Position numbers and translations under genes: made by a program. The notes under the pieces are model-generated. The model was not told where the DNA came from. It ran no database searches and saw nothing but the letters and a program-made list of their open reading frames with translations. Shown here piece after piece: positions 37,931 to 51,423 of a DNA stretch of 64,000 nt. The DNA is from Acanthaster planci (Eukaryota > Echinodermata > Asteroidea > Valvatida > Acanthasteridae), in assembly GCF_001949145.1 (NCBI RefSeq), contig NW_019091470.1:250260-314259 (forward strand), written 5' to 3'. Position 1 is the stretch's first letter. Each line of letters opens with the position of its first letter.

Positions 37931-39499
37931 CACGTGGTGGGCAAGAAGCCAGTAAACCGGGAAGAGGGGGTGTGACGCGTAAAGGAAACGGGGGCGGACA
38001 GGTGAACGTTCCGCAGGCCATGGCCATACAGGAATACAAGTTGGTGTTAGACGCGAATACAAGGCGTTTAAAAGCAGAGCCTCCATTGCACACACGTTAA
38101 GAAAACGGTACTTTGGCTGAGAAAGAGACCATTTCTTTTGTTGGATTCTTTTGTTCAGTCTTCCCTTAACAATAAAAAGATTCGAGGCTTGGGAGAGGAT
38201 TAGACGCCGCTATCTTTCGTTACGCTTGAGTGAGCAACAATGGGGAGAATTGAAGCAGAAAATCTCGAAAAACTCGCCTTTAAAAGCATTTCAGGCAACA
38301 AAATGATACTTTTTGAAGAGGAAATTACATAACAAATCTAACTGTAGTTTCAAAATTCCAAAAATCGTCCGGATAAAAAAGTTGGCTTTTCGGGACTGGC
38401 TGGTTCCATGCAAAAACTTTCTCTCACCCGCCGTTGGTGGCGCTATAACATTGAAAGTACACGGTGCCGCGGATGTGCACAATGCACATTGCAATGTGAA
38501 ACACCGATATGGCTGTTTCTGTAGTACAGCGCTCGCCATATGATTGTGCACAATGCGCATGTCCGGTGGAAACGCCGAAATGGCCAGTTTTGTAGCTCGC
38601 TGTGCTGTATATACGTGTGCACAATCGGCCGTGTACAGAAAGTGCCATATCGGCGGTCCAAATCGGATTTTCTTTACGGTCCAAAAAGCTGGTTGCCCGT
38701 TTTTGCGTGATGTTTGGCCTGCGCAGGCGGGAACCAGTTGTGCGTGGTATAAAATAAGGGCAGCGGTGTATATATTAATTAACTATATATATATATCTAC
38801 GAAAGACTAGCAAAAAGTCTTTGCTCGTGAGGAAAAATGTTTGAATCTTTGATATGAAAGTTTAAGTAAATGAAAATGTAATTTGTTTTCTTGAGGAGTG
38901 TATGATGGATGTACATGTACTGTACATGTACATGTACGTTACATAGCTTCACAGTGTGGAACTGTATACCGCGGACTTTCAATGTTATAGCGCCACCAAC
39001 GGCAGGTGGGAGAAAGTTTTAGCGTTGAACCAGCCAGTCCCGAAAAGCCAACTTTTTTATCCGGGCGAATTTTGGAATTTTGAAACTACAGTTAGCTTTG
39101 TTATGCAATTTCCTCTGCAAAAAGTATCATTTTGTTGCCTAAAATGCTTGTCAAGGTGAGTTTTTCGAGATTTTCTGCTTCAATTCTCCCCATTGTTGTT
39201 CACTCAAGCGTAACGAAAGATAGCGGCGTCTAATCCTCTCCCAAGCCTCGAATCTTTTTATTGTTAAGGGGAGACTGAACAAAAGAATCCAACAAAAGAA
39301 TTGGTCTCTTTATCAGCCAAAGTACCGTTTTCTTAACGTGTATGCAATGAGGGACCAGATTTCAAACGCCTTGTATTCGCCTCTAACTCCGACTTGTATT
39401 CCCCGTGCAGTCTAGTCTATGGAACGTTTCCTGCTCCCCCAAATTCCCTTCTCGCCACACCTCCCCTTCTATTCCTATTGGCTCCCTGCCCACACGTGG
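37931..39499. mobile_element. Long inverted repeat (foldback element)
   Basis: Left arm about 37931-38462 and right arm about 38969-39499 are reverse complements over roughly 530 bp each, around a spacer of about 506 bp. Long shared blocks include CACGTTAAGAAAACGGTACT, TTGGTGGCGCTATAACATTG and AAGTTGGCTTTTCGGGACTG. The outer ends pair around CACGTGG. Arm identity is high, with small indels. No ORF resembles a transposase and no clear target duplication was found. The spacer has TATA-like words (TATAAAATAAG near 38749) and dyad-rich GTGCACAATG words. Confidence 0.85.
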
Positions 39500-42400
39500 T
39501 TTGCTTTATGTCATCGCTTACCATCTTAATTATTGTCATTTGTAGTTGGGTCTTCAGGCGAGAGGCATCTGGCATAGACGCTCTGGCTATTTCCTTCGGG
39601 CATTTCACACCTTGTAGTCGGCCACCCTTAATGACATCATTGGTGCTGATATTTAGTCCTTCATGGTTCTGTCGCCATGTTTTTATCCAGCTACCCCTCG
39701 GCACAAGAAGGTAAGAAACTTAAGGCATTTTAGCGTAAGATTCAATATACATGCACGGACATCACTCATTCTTCCTTGCAGAGGCTTTTTAGCCATTAGA
39801 CTGTGTTAACATTTCCTAAAGTCGAATTCAGCGGTGAAAATATTGAACTAGTTACACGTACATAAAAAAATACTTGAATTTTTTTAGACTAGTTTTGTAG
39901 GATTTGCGCACAGGGTGTGAAGTGATGTCCGAATATGGAACTCTTTCCCAACTGAACATCGTATACGGCCGTATTTGAAAACATCAGCGTGTATGGCAAA
40001 TCAGTCGACTGGTGTAACACAACTCCGCATGAAGGAATTTCTATTCCCAGTCTTGGTTCAAATGCTCATGTGGCACTGTGCACACTGTCTACATGAATAT
40101 ATGCAGCCCACGCTTACATTTTGGTATCATTTCCCTTGATTTTAATTTCCCTTCAAAGACTTTTTTCATTCATTAAATAGTTGGTAGCTACATGTATTTA
40201 GTTAGCTTCAAAATAAATTCTGTTAAAGTTCATTATTTTTATATCAAAATAAATGGCCATAAAAGACATTCCACATTGAAAGGAAGAGATGTGATATCAA
40301 ACAAATCCACTTTCCCTGTTTTATTGCAAAATGTGTGGCCAAATGCCAGCCTTTCGAAATTTTATTACAAAACTACAACAACTTTTTAAATGTTACCCGA
40401 ACAATGTCTGTATCTCTGATTGCAAAGAAAATCATAATGTTGTACTTGTAGAGAGAGATCGCCTTTCCCCAAATTCAACTTGCAAATAAATACACCAAGT
40501 GTTTCAGAATACTGATGCTGAACTTGAAATTCCTAAGATACAATTTTCCCCTCTTTTTTTTAGCCAACAACAGAAGAAAGTCATCAAGCTTTGCGCCCTT
40601 CCTCTAGTCTTGAGTCTTGAAGCTGCGAGAGGGACAAACTGACATATGGAGCTGTCTTGAGACATCTTGCGTCACATGGTCAACCAACTAACATCTAAGG
40701 AATCCAAGGCTGCTGGGGACATCTTGGGTTCAGTCTTGTAACAACCAGACATGGATGACTTGGTCTGACCTGCCAGCGGCACACACTACCAGAAGGAACA
40801 AATGAGGAAATGTTAAACATGAACACTTCATGATTCAATTGCAATCTCCAAGTGAAAGCTGCTACAAGCTAATTTACACTCGGTGGCTCTCCAAAAAATC
40901 TAAATTTGGACTCTGCAATTTCAAAGTCTGAATGTGGAAATTGAAAACATTTTAACTAGTGGAACTCCAGAACGAACTCTAAAAATGCAGACTGACCCTC
41001 TCGCCATTCTCGACGCATATACTTTGCAGATTAACATTTGAAATGTGATAAAAACCAGTATGTTTGTGGAAAGCATGTTGGTACTAGAGGTTTAGAAACT
41101 TCTTTTAACAAGATCCTGAATCTCTGACGTCTCTTCAAACAAAAGCTGCCTTCCTGGAAAGAGTTATATATGTATGCAGACGACAGTAATTATTCCCTAC
41201 TGTAACTTATTAGCCATTACAAAGCAAAAACACGTCAAGAAAATGTTCAATTTAGGATGGAAAATACTTTGTCATTTACGTAGAAAACTCTTAGAATTTT
41301 GCAGACTAGTCTCAATGGGTTTTGTGCAAGAGGCATCAAGTGGTGTCTTCATATGAAACTCTTTCCACCTTCCTGCTTACAAAATTTCACTTGTTAAGAG
41401 TTCTTTGTGACTTTGTAACCTTTTACAATTCAAACAGACACTGAATTTCAAACGTGTCTTTAGTGCATTTGTAGCATTTGTTGGACAATTTTTTCCTCAA
41501 GCTGTGAGGCCAAATTTTTATATTTGTTCTGAAACTAAAACGAAGGAGTTTTACACCCCACAAATTTATTTGCAGAGGTAAATTTTGCCAACTGAAACTT
41601 GCAGTTAAATTGAGTCTGGAAGTTTTTCCCTCGAAAGTTTGTCAGTGACCTCTTAAATGCAGGAAGTGCACCACTTACAATTATTTGTACTCTGAATTTA
41701 CACCCACAAGAATAAAACAGGAAGAATTGTGATTACAAATCTGAAATTGTGATTTCATAGCATCGTGCTTACAGGCAAATTTGTACACAGTGGAGTAACT
41801 TTAACAGTGCAGAAACGTGTGGTTGAAGCTTTAAAAGAAAGGGCGAAACTATTCAGACTCTGGGCAGCTAGTACAATTCGTCACCAACACCACGAAGTAA
41901 CACAAATCTATAGATGTGCATATGTTTCAATGCGTATTTTATAGAAATGTGATATTTTCGTTTTCACGAAGAGGCACAAATGTCTTGCGTCACGTGCTCT
42001 GTGATTTACCGGATTCAGAAACCGACGTTCTCCTTAATTTACACAGTTATGAGTTTTAAGAGCTTTTTTTTTTAGTTTAGTCACCCATTTACGGGTAAAA
42101 TAAAATCATTTTAGACATTTAAAGCTTTTTTTTCTATGCTATTTTAACAAAACACACATTTGTGCTTCTTCGTGAAACCAAAAGTCCAAAACTGCTCTAA
42201 TCACGGTTTTAACGAACTAGCACAAAAGTGAAGATGTGTGTCAGGTGTTGGTGATGAATGTAAGAGCATCATTTTTTACCTTATCATGTGACCTCTGACA
42301 GCTAACCAAACTTGCAAAGATGCCTCTGTCACATGTCACCTCTTCATTTCTGCATGTAAAAAAGATTAAAAAATGCGACAATTCCAAAATTTGAAACATT

Positions 42401-45180
42401 CTTTAAATTGAAGAGTGTGGTTGGGGAACTTTAATTTAAACCTTGTACAATTTAGTGGATGACAAACGGTAGTTTCATGTGTTTGGTTTATTAAAAAGGC
42501 AAATAAAAAATCCTAAGGTCACTCAAAATGAGCACATCCCTTTGAAAGTTTTGGGATGTTATAGTATGCTCCAGCTCTGATTAAATTCATGACCTCTACT
42601 TGACATTTCGCATAACGTATTGGCCTATGGATTTTTTATGTAGAAGAGGCAGTGCAAGTAACGGTAAACTTGCACATTCTTCATAGCAGTCCAAAAACTG
42701 ACCTGTGGATTTAGGGGACGCCTTGCTGAGCCTCAAGATGATATGTTTTATAAAACTGAAATTTTGAAAAGTAGAGTACCCAAAAGAACACGGAGGTTAT
42801 GGTATGCAACCTGCCTGTGTTTATCCACTGCGTTATTGGCACAAACTTTCCTGACTACTTCCTGCTTGTCTGGCATGACTGGTTCACAAGATGACTAGGT
42901 GATTGGTTGGTAACACTGATTGGCTCATGATATGAAAGGCTGGTTGGTGGGCTGGTTATATATGGCGCGCCAGTAGACGTTGGCTGGATGGCATGCCCAC
43001 CTGGACTGGTGTGAAGTCTGGAAGTTGCTGCATGGCTAAATTCAAACAGAACAGAACAAGCTATGACAAGTCAAAGTTTTTTAAGACACTTCTCAAATCT
43101 CGAGTCTGCACAGTAAACCAGTGTCCCATCTTTTGTACTTTAAACGAATTCTGGAAAAAGAGCTGCATGTGCCACACATGTACATGTAATGTATACTAAG
43201 CCTCAGCATACCTCAATGCAACAAAATAAAACAAAATAATGGATTTTGTTAGTATTGAAACGGTCCAAGTTAAAAAGGAAAAAAAAGGTAATCAATCTTT
43301 GCTGTGCCGCTGTAAATTTCATTTCATTTCAGGCTCTGTGGGCTGAACCCTTTTTTTGATAAACTAAGAAAATGTTAGTGGCACTTGAACATGGCTTCAA
43401 GGATTTACTTTATCCAAGATTTTCTTCTCCCTTTGCTGGATTCTGGACTAGAAATTTCAGTGTTTGTATGGTGACAGTGTCTAATGTAGCCAGCTGTCCA
43501 ATGGGAAGGGACATTGGGAAGGTCATTTTCCTTGTTCAAAATTTACAACCCCCTGCCCAAGTTTTATATACTTTCTTACACTGGTGAGAAAGTCTCAACG
43601 GTATTTTACAAAGGACTTGGTACAGTGGAAATTTGGCCTCAGACGGCACCAAGCCTTAGAGGGGTGTCAGTTTCAAGCATTTCCTTGGGAGAGTAGTTTT
43701 AACCTTGGTTGGCAAGAGAGATATTGTGAGTAGATAGTATTGCAATCCTAGATGAAAACCTACTCCATGATTGAACAAAAGTACAATGTAGAGGGTGATT
43801 GTTGATTAGTGGTAGTCTGGCTGGGACTGAGAGGCAGGCTTTGGTAGTTTTACTACTCTTAAAGAAATAAATTGTGCATGGAAAATCTTCCCTATCGTCT
43901 ATTAAGGTCCCCTGAAAAGGTCAACAAGGCATATATTGACAGTGTTACATGTACCAGCCCCTTGAAAAATTGTTTTCTGTTCCTTCCTGCCTCCAGTCTT
44001 AAAATTTTCATAAGATGGAGAAATGTTTGCTTGAAGCTTCCATGATAGCTGCCATATTCTGCCATGGGTCAGGCACTCCATGATGGCTGTTGCATGTCCT
44101 TGCTGTAATGAGCCTCGAGCTGGACCAAGAGAGGGCAGTATTTCCTTAGCAACAAAGGCTCCTTTGGAACTCACTGTGCATCGCTGGTTCTTGAATGACT
44201 AGGAAACACAAATGTTGCAGTCGCATCACTACCGACAAAATAAATACTCCCGAAGAAACACTGCTCTTTCAAACCAATGAGGGGGTGCTTCTGCTTGAGG
44301 CATGATAAACATACTTTATGCTTCGTTGTGCAAGGGGTGTGCAAATGTTATGCTTGATCTAGGGCAGAAAATGGCACCTGCCGCAGAAGTTATGGGGTGA
44401 CAGTGTTCCAAAGTTGCTTTGAAATTTCTGTATCCTTGTATGTGTATGTTGCAGAAACCATTTCTGGCATGAATGCATCAAGACATCCAGAGTGTAGAAG
44501 GCACAGAACGAAATTTTAGGGGCCGTTAGTGGTAACATTGTAGCTTTCCTTGAAACTATTCTCAACCTTATTTTCTATGGAACTTATCTAAGGGACTCTC
44601 CACACATACATCATATACATGTAAAAGCAAATCGTACTGGTGGTATAAGAAATTATTTTGTGGCTCACTATATCATGGAGATCTACTAACCTAGACTCTG
44701 GGCATCAAATAATCGGCCATCACACATCTGAATATATACAACGTTGGCCCCTGAACATGCTGAATCACTGATCAAAGAATCTCTATTTGCAATAACCTCA
44801 GAGTCACTGGCTGCGTAATGTTTTCCTTCATACGAGCCTTTCTGCCATTTTGAAAAATCTCTCATGCATTAGGCTACATCATTAGCGATAAAGCTTATGA
44901 ATATGACCAAGTAACGCGACGTGTAGGCTAGGCCTTCACGGCATGTATCCCAAACACAAAAGCAGATCGTGTCCGCCAATTCAACAAGTAATAAAAATTA
45001 ATAATGTGGTTCCCACTGGCAGATACTGTCCTTACTTACAGCTTAAACTTACCAACACCAACTCTCGGCCCAAAGGTTAATATCTTCTTCAACTCTCTAT
45101 ACAACTCCTTCACTTTGCTGATAAAAACGGTACATTTTCTCTCACTGAGTCACTGGCACGTCAAACAACCAGCGCACAAT
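39500..45180. other. Gene-poor AT-rich interval
   Basis: No coding exon is recognised. An isolated donor-like site (CAAGAAG|GTAAGAAAC near 39710) and a strong acceptor-like site (TTTTTTTTTAG near 40562) could belong to a non-coding transcript, but nothing else supports one. The rest is AT-rich, with many stop codons in all frames. Confidence 0.5.
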
Positions 45181-45187
45181 TTCGCCA

Positions 45188-45475
45188 ATAAAAAACGCCC
45201 TCTATTGATTCTATAAAGAGCGCCCTCTAGTGAAGTAAAAAAGCACCCGCTCCGGCAAAAATAAAGAGCGCCCTCTATTGATTTAACAAAGGGCGCCCTC
45301 TACTGAAGTGATAAAGCAACTTTTTGACAAAAGCGCCCTCTATCTACACAAATTCGAGAGTTAATTGGTGATCGTTTATAGGACGCCCTCTGTTGAGCCA
45401 GTCTAAATGCAGCAAAATCTGATTGCGCCCTCATAAAAACTTTTCTTGCTAATGATAGCGCCCTCTATAGAGCTC
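45188..45475. repeat. Cluster of eight GCGCCCTCT-type motifs
   Basis: CGCCCTCTA/T/G-type cores occur near 45188, 45221, 45268, 45292, 45332, 45383, 45424 and 45460, all in the same orientation. Spacing is irregular (about 24-51 bp), and the flanks often read ATTGATT or AGTGAAGT. Two of them (TCACTAGAGGGCGCT and TCAGTAGAGGGCGCC on the minus strand) fit a CTCF-type core well. This is either a decayed satellite-like repeat or a cluster of protein-binding sites. Confidence 0.7.
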
Positions 45476-46084
45476 ACCTACTTTATACCACCAACTGCAT
45501 TTCAACTAACTTTACTTTGTAATCACGAGTTATTTTCTGAGCACTGTCATTAGACAGCTAAATAAATAATTTATTGACGAATCAACCAGGGGCGCCAGAC
45601 CATTATCAGGCAGCCAAACAATGGCAATAGAAGTGATCAATTGGTAGCAAATTGAATTCCCATGTGTCACGGTCTGATGCCCTCGTATTGTTCAAAACAA
45701 GGCAATGCAGAAGCTGAAAGTCAAAGCCATTCCTGTCAAAAGAATTTAGAATGGCTGAGCGAAGTCACTATTTTCCTGGCTACTTGCATTAGTATGTATG
45801 AAGGCGATTTGAACATATCTTCAGCTCAAAGTATAAACACGCATAAAATGACCGTTTACAATTATCAAAAGCTTTAATAAAAAGCTTTCAAATTTTTATT
45901 CAGTATGAAATACTACAAAGGATACATTTTCAGAATATGAGAAGGGAGCAGGATGTAATTTTCATCTTTCTTTTCAGTATCACGATGAACTATACAGACT
46001 TCACAAAACATATCCAAGATCCTTGAAAATCAGTTCAAAAATTCTGGAAGATTTTGTGCCTTTATTTTTGTGCCTTTATTTTTG

Positions 46085-46090
46085 TGCCCA
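46085..46090 (-). terminator. Candidate TIPIN polyadenylation signal
   Basis: AATAAA on the minus strand about 605 bp after the TIPIN stop. A second copy lies at 46076-46071, and both sit in repeated GTGCCTTTATTTTT units (plus strand). Confidence 0.4.
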
Positions 46091-46694
46091 CTGTGGCTTT
46101 AAAGATACAATGTAATCATAATAATGTTACAACCCTGAAACTTTCACCTTTGTGTCTCAGTTCCGAGTTGTTATTTGGATTTCAGTGTGTAATTGGAAAC
46201 TTTTGGGGGTTCTCTGCTAATAAAAATTTGCACATTCATGAGCAAAACTGCGATGTCCTTCTGGGCACTGCACTGATTTGTGTGCAAAAAAACTTTGTCT
46301 GGAATATGTTATACATGTATTTTATCTGGCAAAGTATACGCCACTACGCCAGTGATCAATTATTTTTCTGAAATATTTTCAAAGAACGTTTTGGTCAACT
46401 TTGACAGGAATGTACATCAACGGAACATTCTCTTACCTGATGTACATCCCAGCAACAGCGCCCTCATTTTCAATGTTTAAACAAGTGCACTTTTCAGACA
46501 GATTTCAAGCAGTTTTTGTACACCTAAGAAAAAAATTGTTTCATGGATCCTTTAAATGAGACTTAGTATCCTTTAAAGTTAAATTAGAAAAATGAACTTT
46601 TGGTTTCCTACATAGTGGAAGACTTGGAGGTAAGCAAGAAGATTCCTTATATGTCAAGGGAAGTTGGGAGTAAATTTTCTTTCGACAAAGGGAA

Positions 46695-49600
46695 TCACTC
46701 AGTTTCCATGTCTTCCACTGTGTCTTGTTCAGTGGAACCAACCTCCTCCCCTTCCCTGTCAGTTCCATTCTCAAGAGTTACCACATTAGCGCCGACAGGT
46801 TTGCCTACCTCTCCGTCCGATCTGGATTCTGAGACTGTCTCGCCGGCGCTATCTTGGCTGATTTTGTCTTCTGGAGAATCCCGAGATGCTCCTGCTTCCT
46901 GACCTTTGCTGGAGGGCAACTCTGCAATGTCTTGGCCATCTTCAGCAGGAGCTCGGTGGACATGGGTCTCCCCAAACTCGGTGTCATTTGTCGTCTCTGT
47001 TACTTTAGCCCCGGCTTCATCGCTCGGCTCAAGAACAGTCGTGCTCTCGTCAGCTGACTCTGAGTCCCACTTCAGAACCAAATCTGAGCTTCTGTTCCCC
47101 TCTCCATCGTCCTTCATTTCATCTTGACTTCCTTTCCCTTCATCTTCCCAGTCTCCATCAATTGTCTCCGCGACTTCATCTCTCTTTTCTCCCGCCGATG
47201 TTCTTCCTTCTTTATCTGAAGCATCAGCATCCAGGTCGATAACATTCTGCCTTGAATCTGTCATCATTCCATCACCTGGACCTCCTGCCTCATTGATGTC
47301 GGTGGTTTCCAAGGCTCTCGTTTCCTTGACTCCTTGCATCTGGTCTGCCTCATCCTCTGAAACCTCATCATCGATGACGATGATGTCTTTTGAAATTCCC
47401 TTAATGTCTTCTCTCCCGCCAGTCCCCATTTGCTTTCTGGCAGGCATCTGCGTTGAATCAGTCTCCTTCTGGGGATGTCCGTTCGTTTTCCTGGGCAAGA
47501 CCTTCCAAATGTTGCGCTGGGAAGCTTCAAACATGGCGATGTCGTTCCACAGTTCCTTCTCCATGTCCTCATCGTTGGCGTGGTACCTCTCCAGGTCTTG
47601 GAGTTCATCGGTCGTGATGCCCAAATCGTCGCTGGCCGGAGTGGCTTGACCCTTTGACTTCCGTCGCTCCATGGCCCGACGTTTGTTCTGTTCCATTCTC
47701 TCCCGCTGCTCTTCTGATAGCAAAACCTGAGTAATTGAACAGGTAATAACATGCTTGCATTTAAAGATGCAGTTCATTTTATGAAGTGAAAAGTAAAATC
47801 AAAGTGTGAGTGGACAGCTGTAAGCTAGTCTTCTTAAAACCAGCTAGGAGCGCAATCACTGATGATGGACTAGGCTTAAGGAACGGCCAATGATCAAGGT
47901 TTCCTGATTGATGGCTGACACGTTGCTTTAGCCATGTAAACCATGAGCTTCCGCTAACACAATTCTAACACAATTTAAGAACTTCAAACCACTACAAGTA
48001 AGGTGTGAATAATCGTGGCAAGTTGCATTAGTCCGTGTCCTAATTTTACCTTCAAAATCTAGATTTTTAGCAACTTATGCTTGTTTGAGAGTTAGAGTCA
48101 GAAGAATGCTTGGTGGGAACAAAGATTCTCTTCCCTTTTAAAACAACAGAAGTGATGAATTAGCTTGGCACTATGAGGGTAACTTACATTGGCGTTTGTC
48201 GGAGTACCGACAGGTTGTGACAACTGGCCGGCAAACTGGCTGAATGTGTCCATCTCGTCTTCATCACCAACACGGTCGTTTGCAACATCAGTACCAGCAG
48301 CATCTACCAAGAAAAAGCAGATCACGATATCGAGGGAAAACTTAAGCGAGGAGTAAAGTTACCAGACTTCTAAACTGTTACAAAAGACCCAATTCGAGTA
48401 GCGGGTGGACTGCCAAACTAGGATGTTTAGTTTTGCATATGCACGTGATACTTTGAAGTATCTTAAGGAAATCGTTTCATTTCATGGAGAGACGGTCATC
48501 CAACAGCATCTCAGCAATCACCCATACTCTCCGATGAAATAAAGTCCTACCTGTACCTCCTTCTGGCTCCACAAAGTCCTCATCCATCAGCGGCATGTCG
48601 AGACGGATCTTCTTGATGCACGTCTTCAATAAAAAAAGAAAGAACAAAAACTCTCACGAGATGAATGTTGTGCTTGTTGCAAGACAAACTTTGAGCTGTT
48701 TTGGGGGCCTTGTTTGGTTTGAGAAAAGAAAAAAAAAGGCTGGCAAGGGAGCACCGCCACAAGTTTGGCCCCATGCCAACAAGTATGGTGACAATGAAAT
48801 GCCGTGCAGTGCATGTAATGTACACACAGACAACACATGGTTCACGCACACACTGCACAGTTATGCATGTACTGAATTTTTGAGTGACGGTCCGCTATTA
48901 TGATACTTTCTGTCATTGGCGGGGGTTATGTGTTTTAACAGTGAGACAAACCAAACCCCACAGACAGATGACACACACCTTTGTTCTGTTATTTCCTGGA
49001 AATTTCCAGATTGTATATCTCCGGATTGATTTCTTTCCATTTTTGGATAAACTGAAGGTCTTTTCATGGCATATTCCGGCATTACTATCCTTGAATATTG
49101 AGGAAGGCTCTCAAGCCTTGGATGCCACCAGCTGAGCTGAGGGTCAAATTGTGGTTCGGACCTCCAGCTATGCTTCATGACTGCAAGCCGCAGTTGCTGT
49201 ACCTAGGTATCTTGATTGGGAGGAGATGACCCCAAGCCTGAAACAGAGCCCTGTTCGATTCGGTTAGAGTAGAGCGGTACAAAAGACTTACTTGGACAGC
49301 TCTCTTCTTCCCCAACTTCTCAATCCTGTCGATGACCTCGTCAAATGGCATCTTGGGGAAGAGCCGGTGTGCCCAATGCTCCATAGTGGACATCAGGCGG
49401 TTCAGGTCACCCACCTCATGACCTTTGCCCTTGAACTTAACCTGCTCAAAGTGCTTGCTCAGCATGGGAAGGCCTCTGTCCGAACACAGTCTGAAGTTCA
49501 AGAAAGATTTGGGCAAAATCAGTCCAAGTTTATAATCTAGTTCTTTGCCATCAAAGTCAGCCCTGGTTATTTAATACAAGATAAGCAAATATCAAAGTTG

Positions 49601-50732
49601 GGTGTTCAGTGTGTTCTGTTCTCTGCAAAACTGGGCACAAAAATATGAGCCTCGCCCACCTCCGGACGTGTTTGGCATCAATTCCAGTTCACACAATAGT
49701 CAGATTCTTGGAAATTGTGGAAACAATGAGGAATTTATCAGGAAAATGTCAATAGAACACAAGACATACAGCTACTAGACTAGACTAGACTTGCTTGTGC
49801 CTTCAACCCATTGAAACTGTGGTTCGGATGCCTCAGTTAACTAAAAACAGCCAGGGTTCGGATATATATGGATGTGCATCGGGGCAAACATTTGGACTGC
49901 AACGTGTTGGTTTAACAGAGCTAATTATCCTCACCTTACGGCGTCCAGTTTGGGCTGGGGCTTCCTGTTGACGAGCCTATGGGGACGTTGTTTATCTCCT
50001 TCGTTCTCCTTGTCCTCATCTGACGTTCAAGAAAGAAATTGCAAGTGTTTCCTCATTTAACTTTTAATTCATTGTAGGATTTACAATTATGCAACTAATT
50101 TCAATAACAATTAATAGATATGAGGTCCCTATGCACCTTAGGGCAAACCATCACGTTCACAAGGAATTGAGTTTCATTTTTCCACAATGTACTAGCTCTG
50201 GCATGCCCTTGAAATTTAACCATGTCCAAAACACTGGGCTACAGCTGACTGTAACACACACACCTATGGGAATAAGCTACAGCCACTTTCCAGTGACTTA
50301 CATAGGTCCATGTGTCATTTCAGGCCGTAACCATAACACTCAGACATCTCTTTTTTCACGGAGTTACTTGCTCTTGTGACCTTTAACCTTGAAGTTACTT
50401 ACTCTCATGATATTTCGCCTTGTACAGCAAGCCTCTCTTTTGACCTTTACATTTGTAGGGTCACTTCATGACCCCTGACCTTGTCAACACACTAATGCTT
50501 TTTGATCTTTAGCCTCGTACAGTCTCTGTCTCTCTTTCTAATGACCTTTAACTTGTAAAGATCTCAACTCACCACCTCTGTTGTCTGAGGCATTGTTTGT
50601 GTTCTCCGCAAAGAGGTCTAAGTCATTCCTGGTGGGTGACAGCGGGGGTAACTCGGCCAACGGGGGAAATTCCTCATCACTGATGTAACCGTCTCTAGCT
50701 CCAAGGACATCCATCGACTGCATCCTGCTAAT
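46695..50732 (-). CDS. TIPIN: TIMELESS-interacting protein (TIPIN/Swi3/Csm3)
   Basis: Coding exons in order: 50732-50573 (ATG 50723), 50019-49935, 49490-49292, 48623-48551, 48303-48188, 47726-46695. Phases close, giving 551 residues. The N-terminus has an acidic DEEFPPL motif. The Swi3 domain (about residues 75-165) contains [20 protein letters not shown] and [11 protein letters not shown], almost as in human TIPIN. Residues 209-234 ([19 protein letters not shown]) match the RPA32-binding motif shared with UNG2 and SMARCAL1. With TIMELESS, TIPIN forms the fork-protection complex that couples helicase to polymerase and supports CHK1 signalling. Oddity: human TIPIN has 301 residues; here a 300-residue Asp/Glu/Ser/Thr-rich tail follows the RPA motif, with two SUMO-interaction-like motifs (IIVIDDE, about 323; VIDLDAD, about 370). 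Confidence 0.95.
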
Positions 50733-51423
50733 CTGATCATAAATTGACTTTATGTCAATTTATAATAATTTAGTGTTGAGTATGATCAGTCAATCTGCTT
50801 GACTGGTTGATTGTGCTGCGCTATAGGCCAATTCTGTAGGAAATCTTGCACTTCAAAATTTAACGTTGCTTCTCTTTGACGAAGCAATCTTCCACAGCAA
50901 TGAATTAGAAAGGAAAGTGATCAATTAACGGCACGAAACGTTCATTACATAAGACTGACTAACACTGTAGCAGAGTATTGACTGTACTCGTGAGCAAATA
51001 TCCACACACAGAGTTATTAAGCTCTGTATAACTTCACATAGCCACGACAGATACGGTAACACTAACACGAATACACTGGCTATGGCACTGTACAAGAAGC
51101 ATTGGGATCTGTACGACTGACCAGATTCCACAAAGCCATCATGACCATAGTAATGATAGTGTTGCTTCAAAAGCTTAGTACGTGCACTGATTGAAAAGTA
51201 TGGATCTGGGTTCAAGACTTGATACAGTTGTGGAATTTCATTTCCATTCTCGTTCTTTTCCAGTCATTTTTTCAATCAAATTCAAATCCTGTTTTCTTGA
51301 AGGATTTCTCTGGATAAAGTCTGAGATCCATTTGTTCATGTTCATATTGTTTTATTATGAAAGGAACTGTATAGGAAAACTGACTAGGTGCTTATAAATG
51401 ATTATAAAGATGAGCAAAGAAAT

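Noticed and set aside
39394-39714. Hydrophobic 106-residue frame
   Set aside because: Begins in the right arm of the foldback and has no family resemblance; base composition alone explains it.
45188-45475. CRISPR array
   Set aside because: Repeats are about 10 bp with irregular spacing in an animal genome; there are no CRISPR-length repeats or cas genes.
47264-47752. 162-residue minus-strand frame overlapping TIPIN
   Set aside because: Shadow frame of the acidic TIPIN last exon; the TIPIN frame has the conserved RPA-binding motif and correct splice phase.
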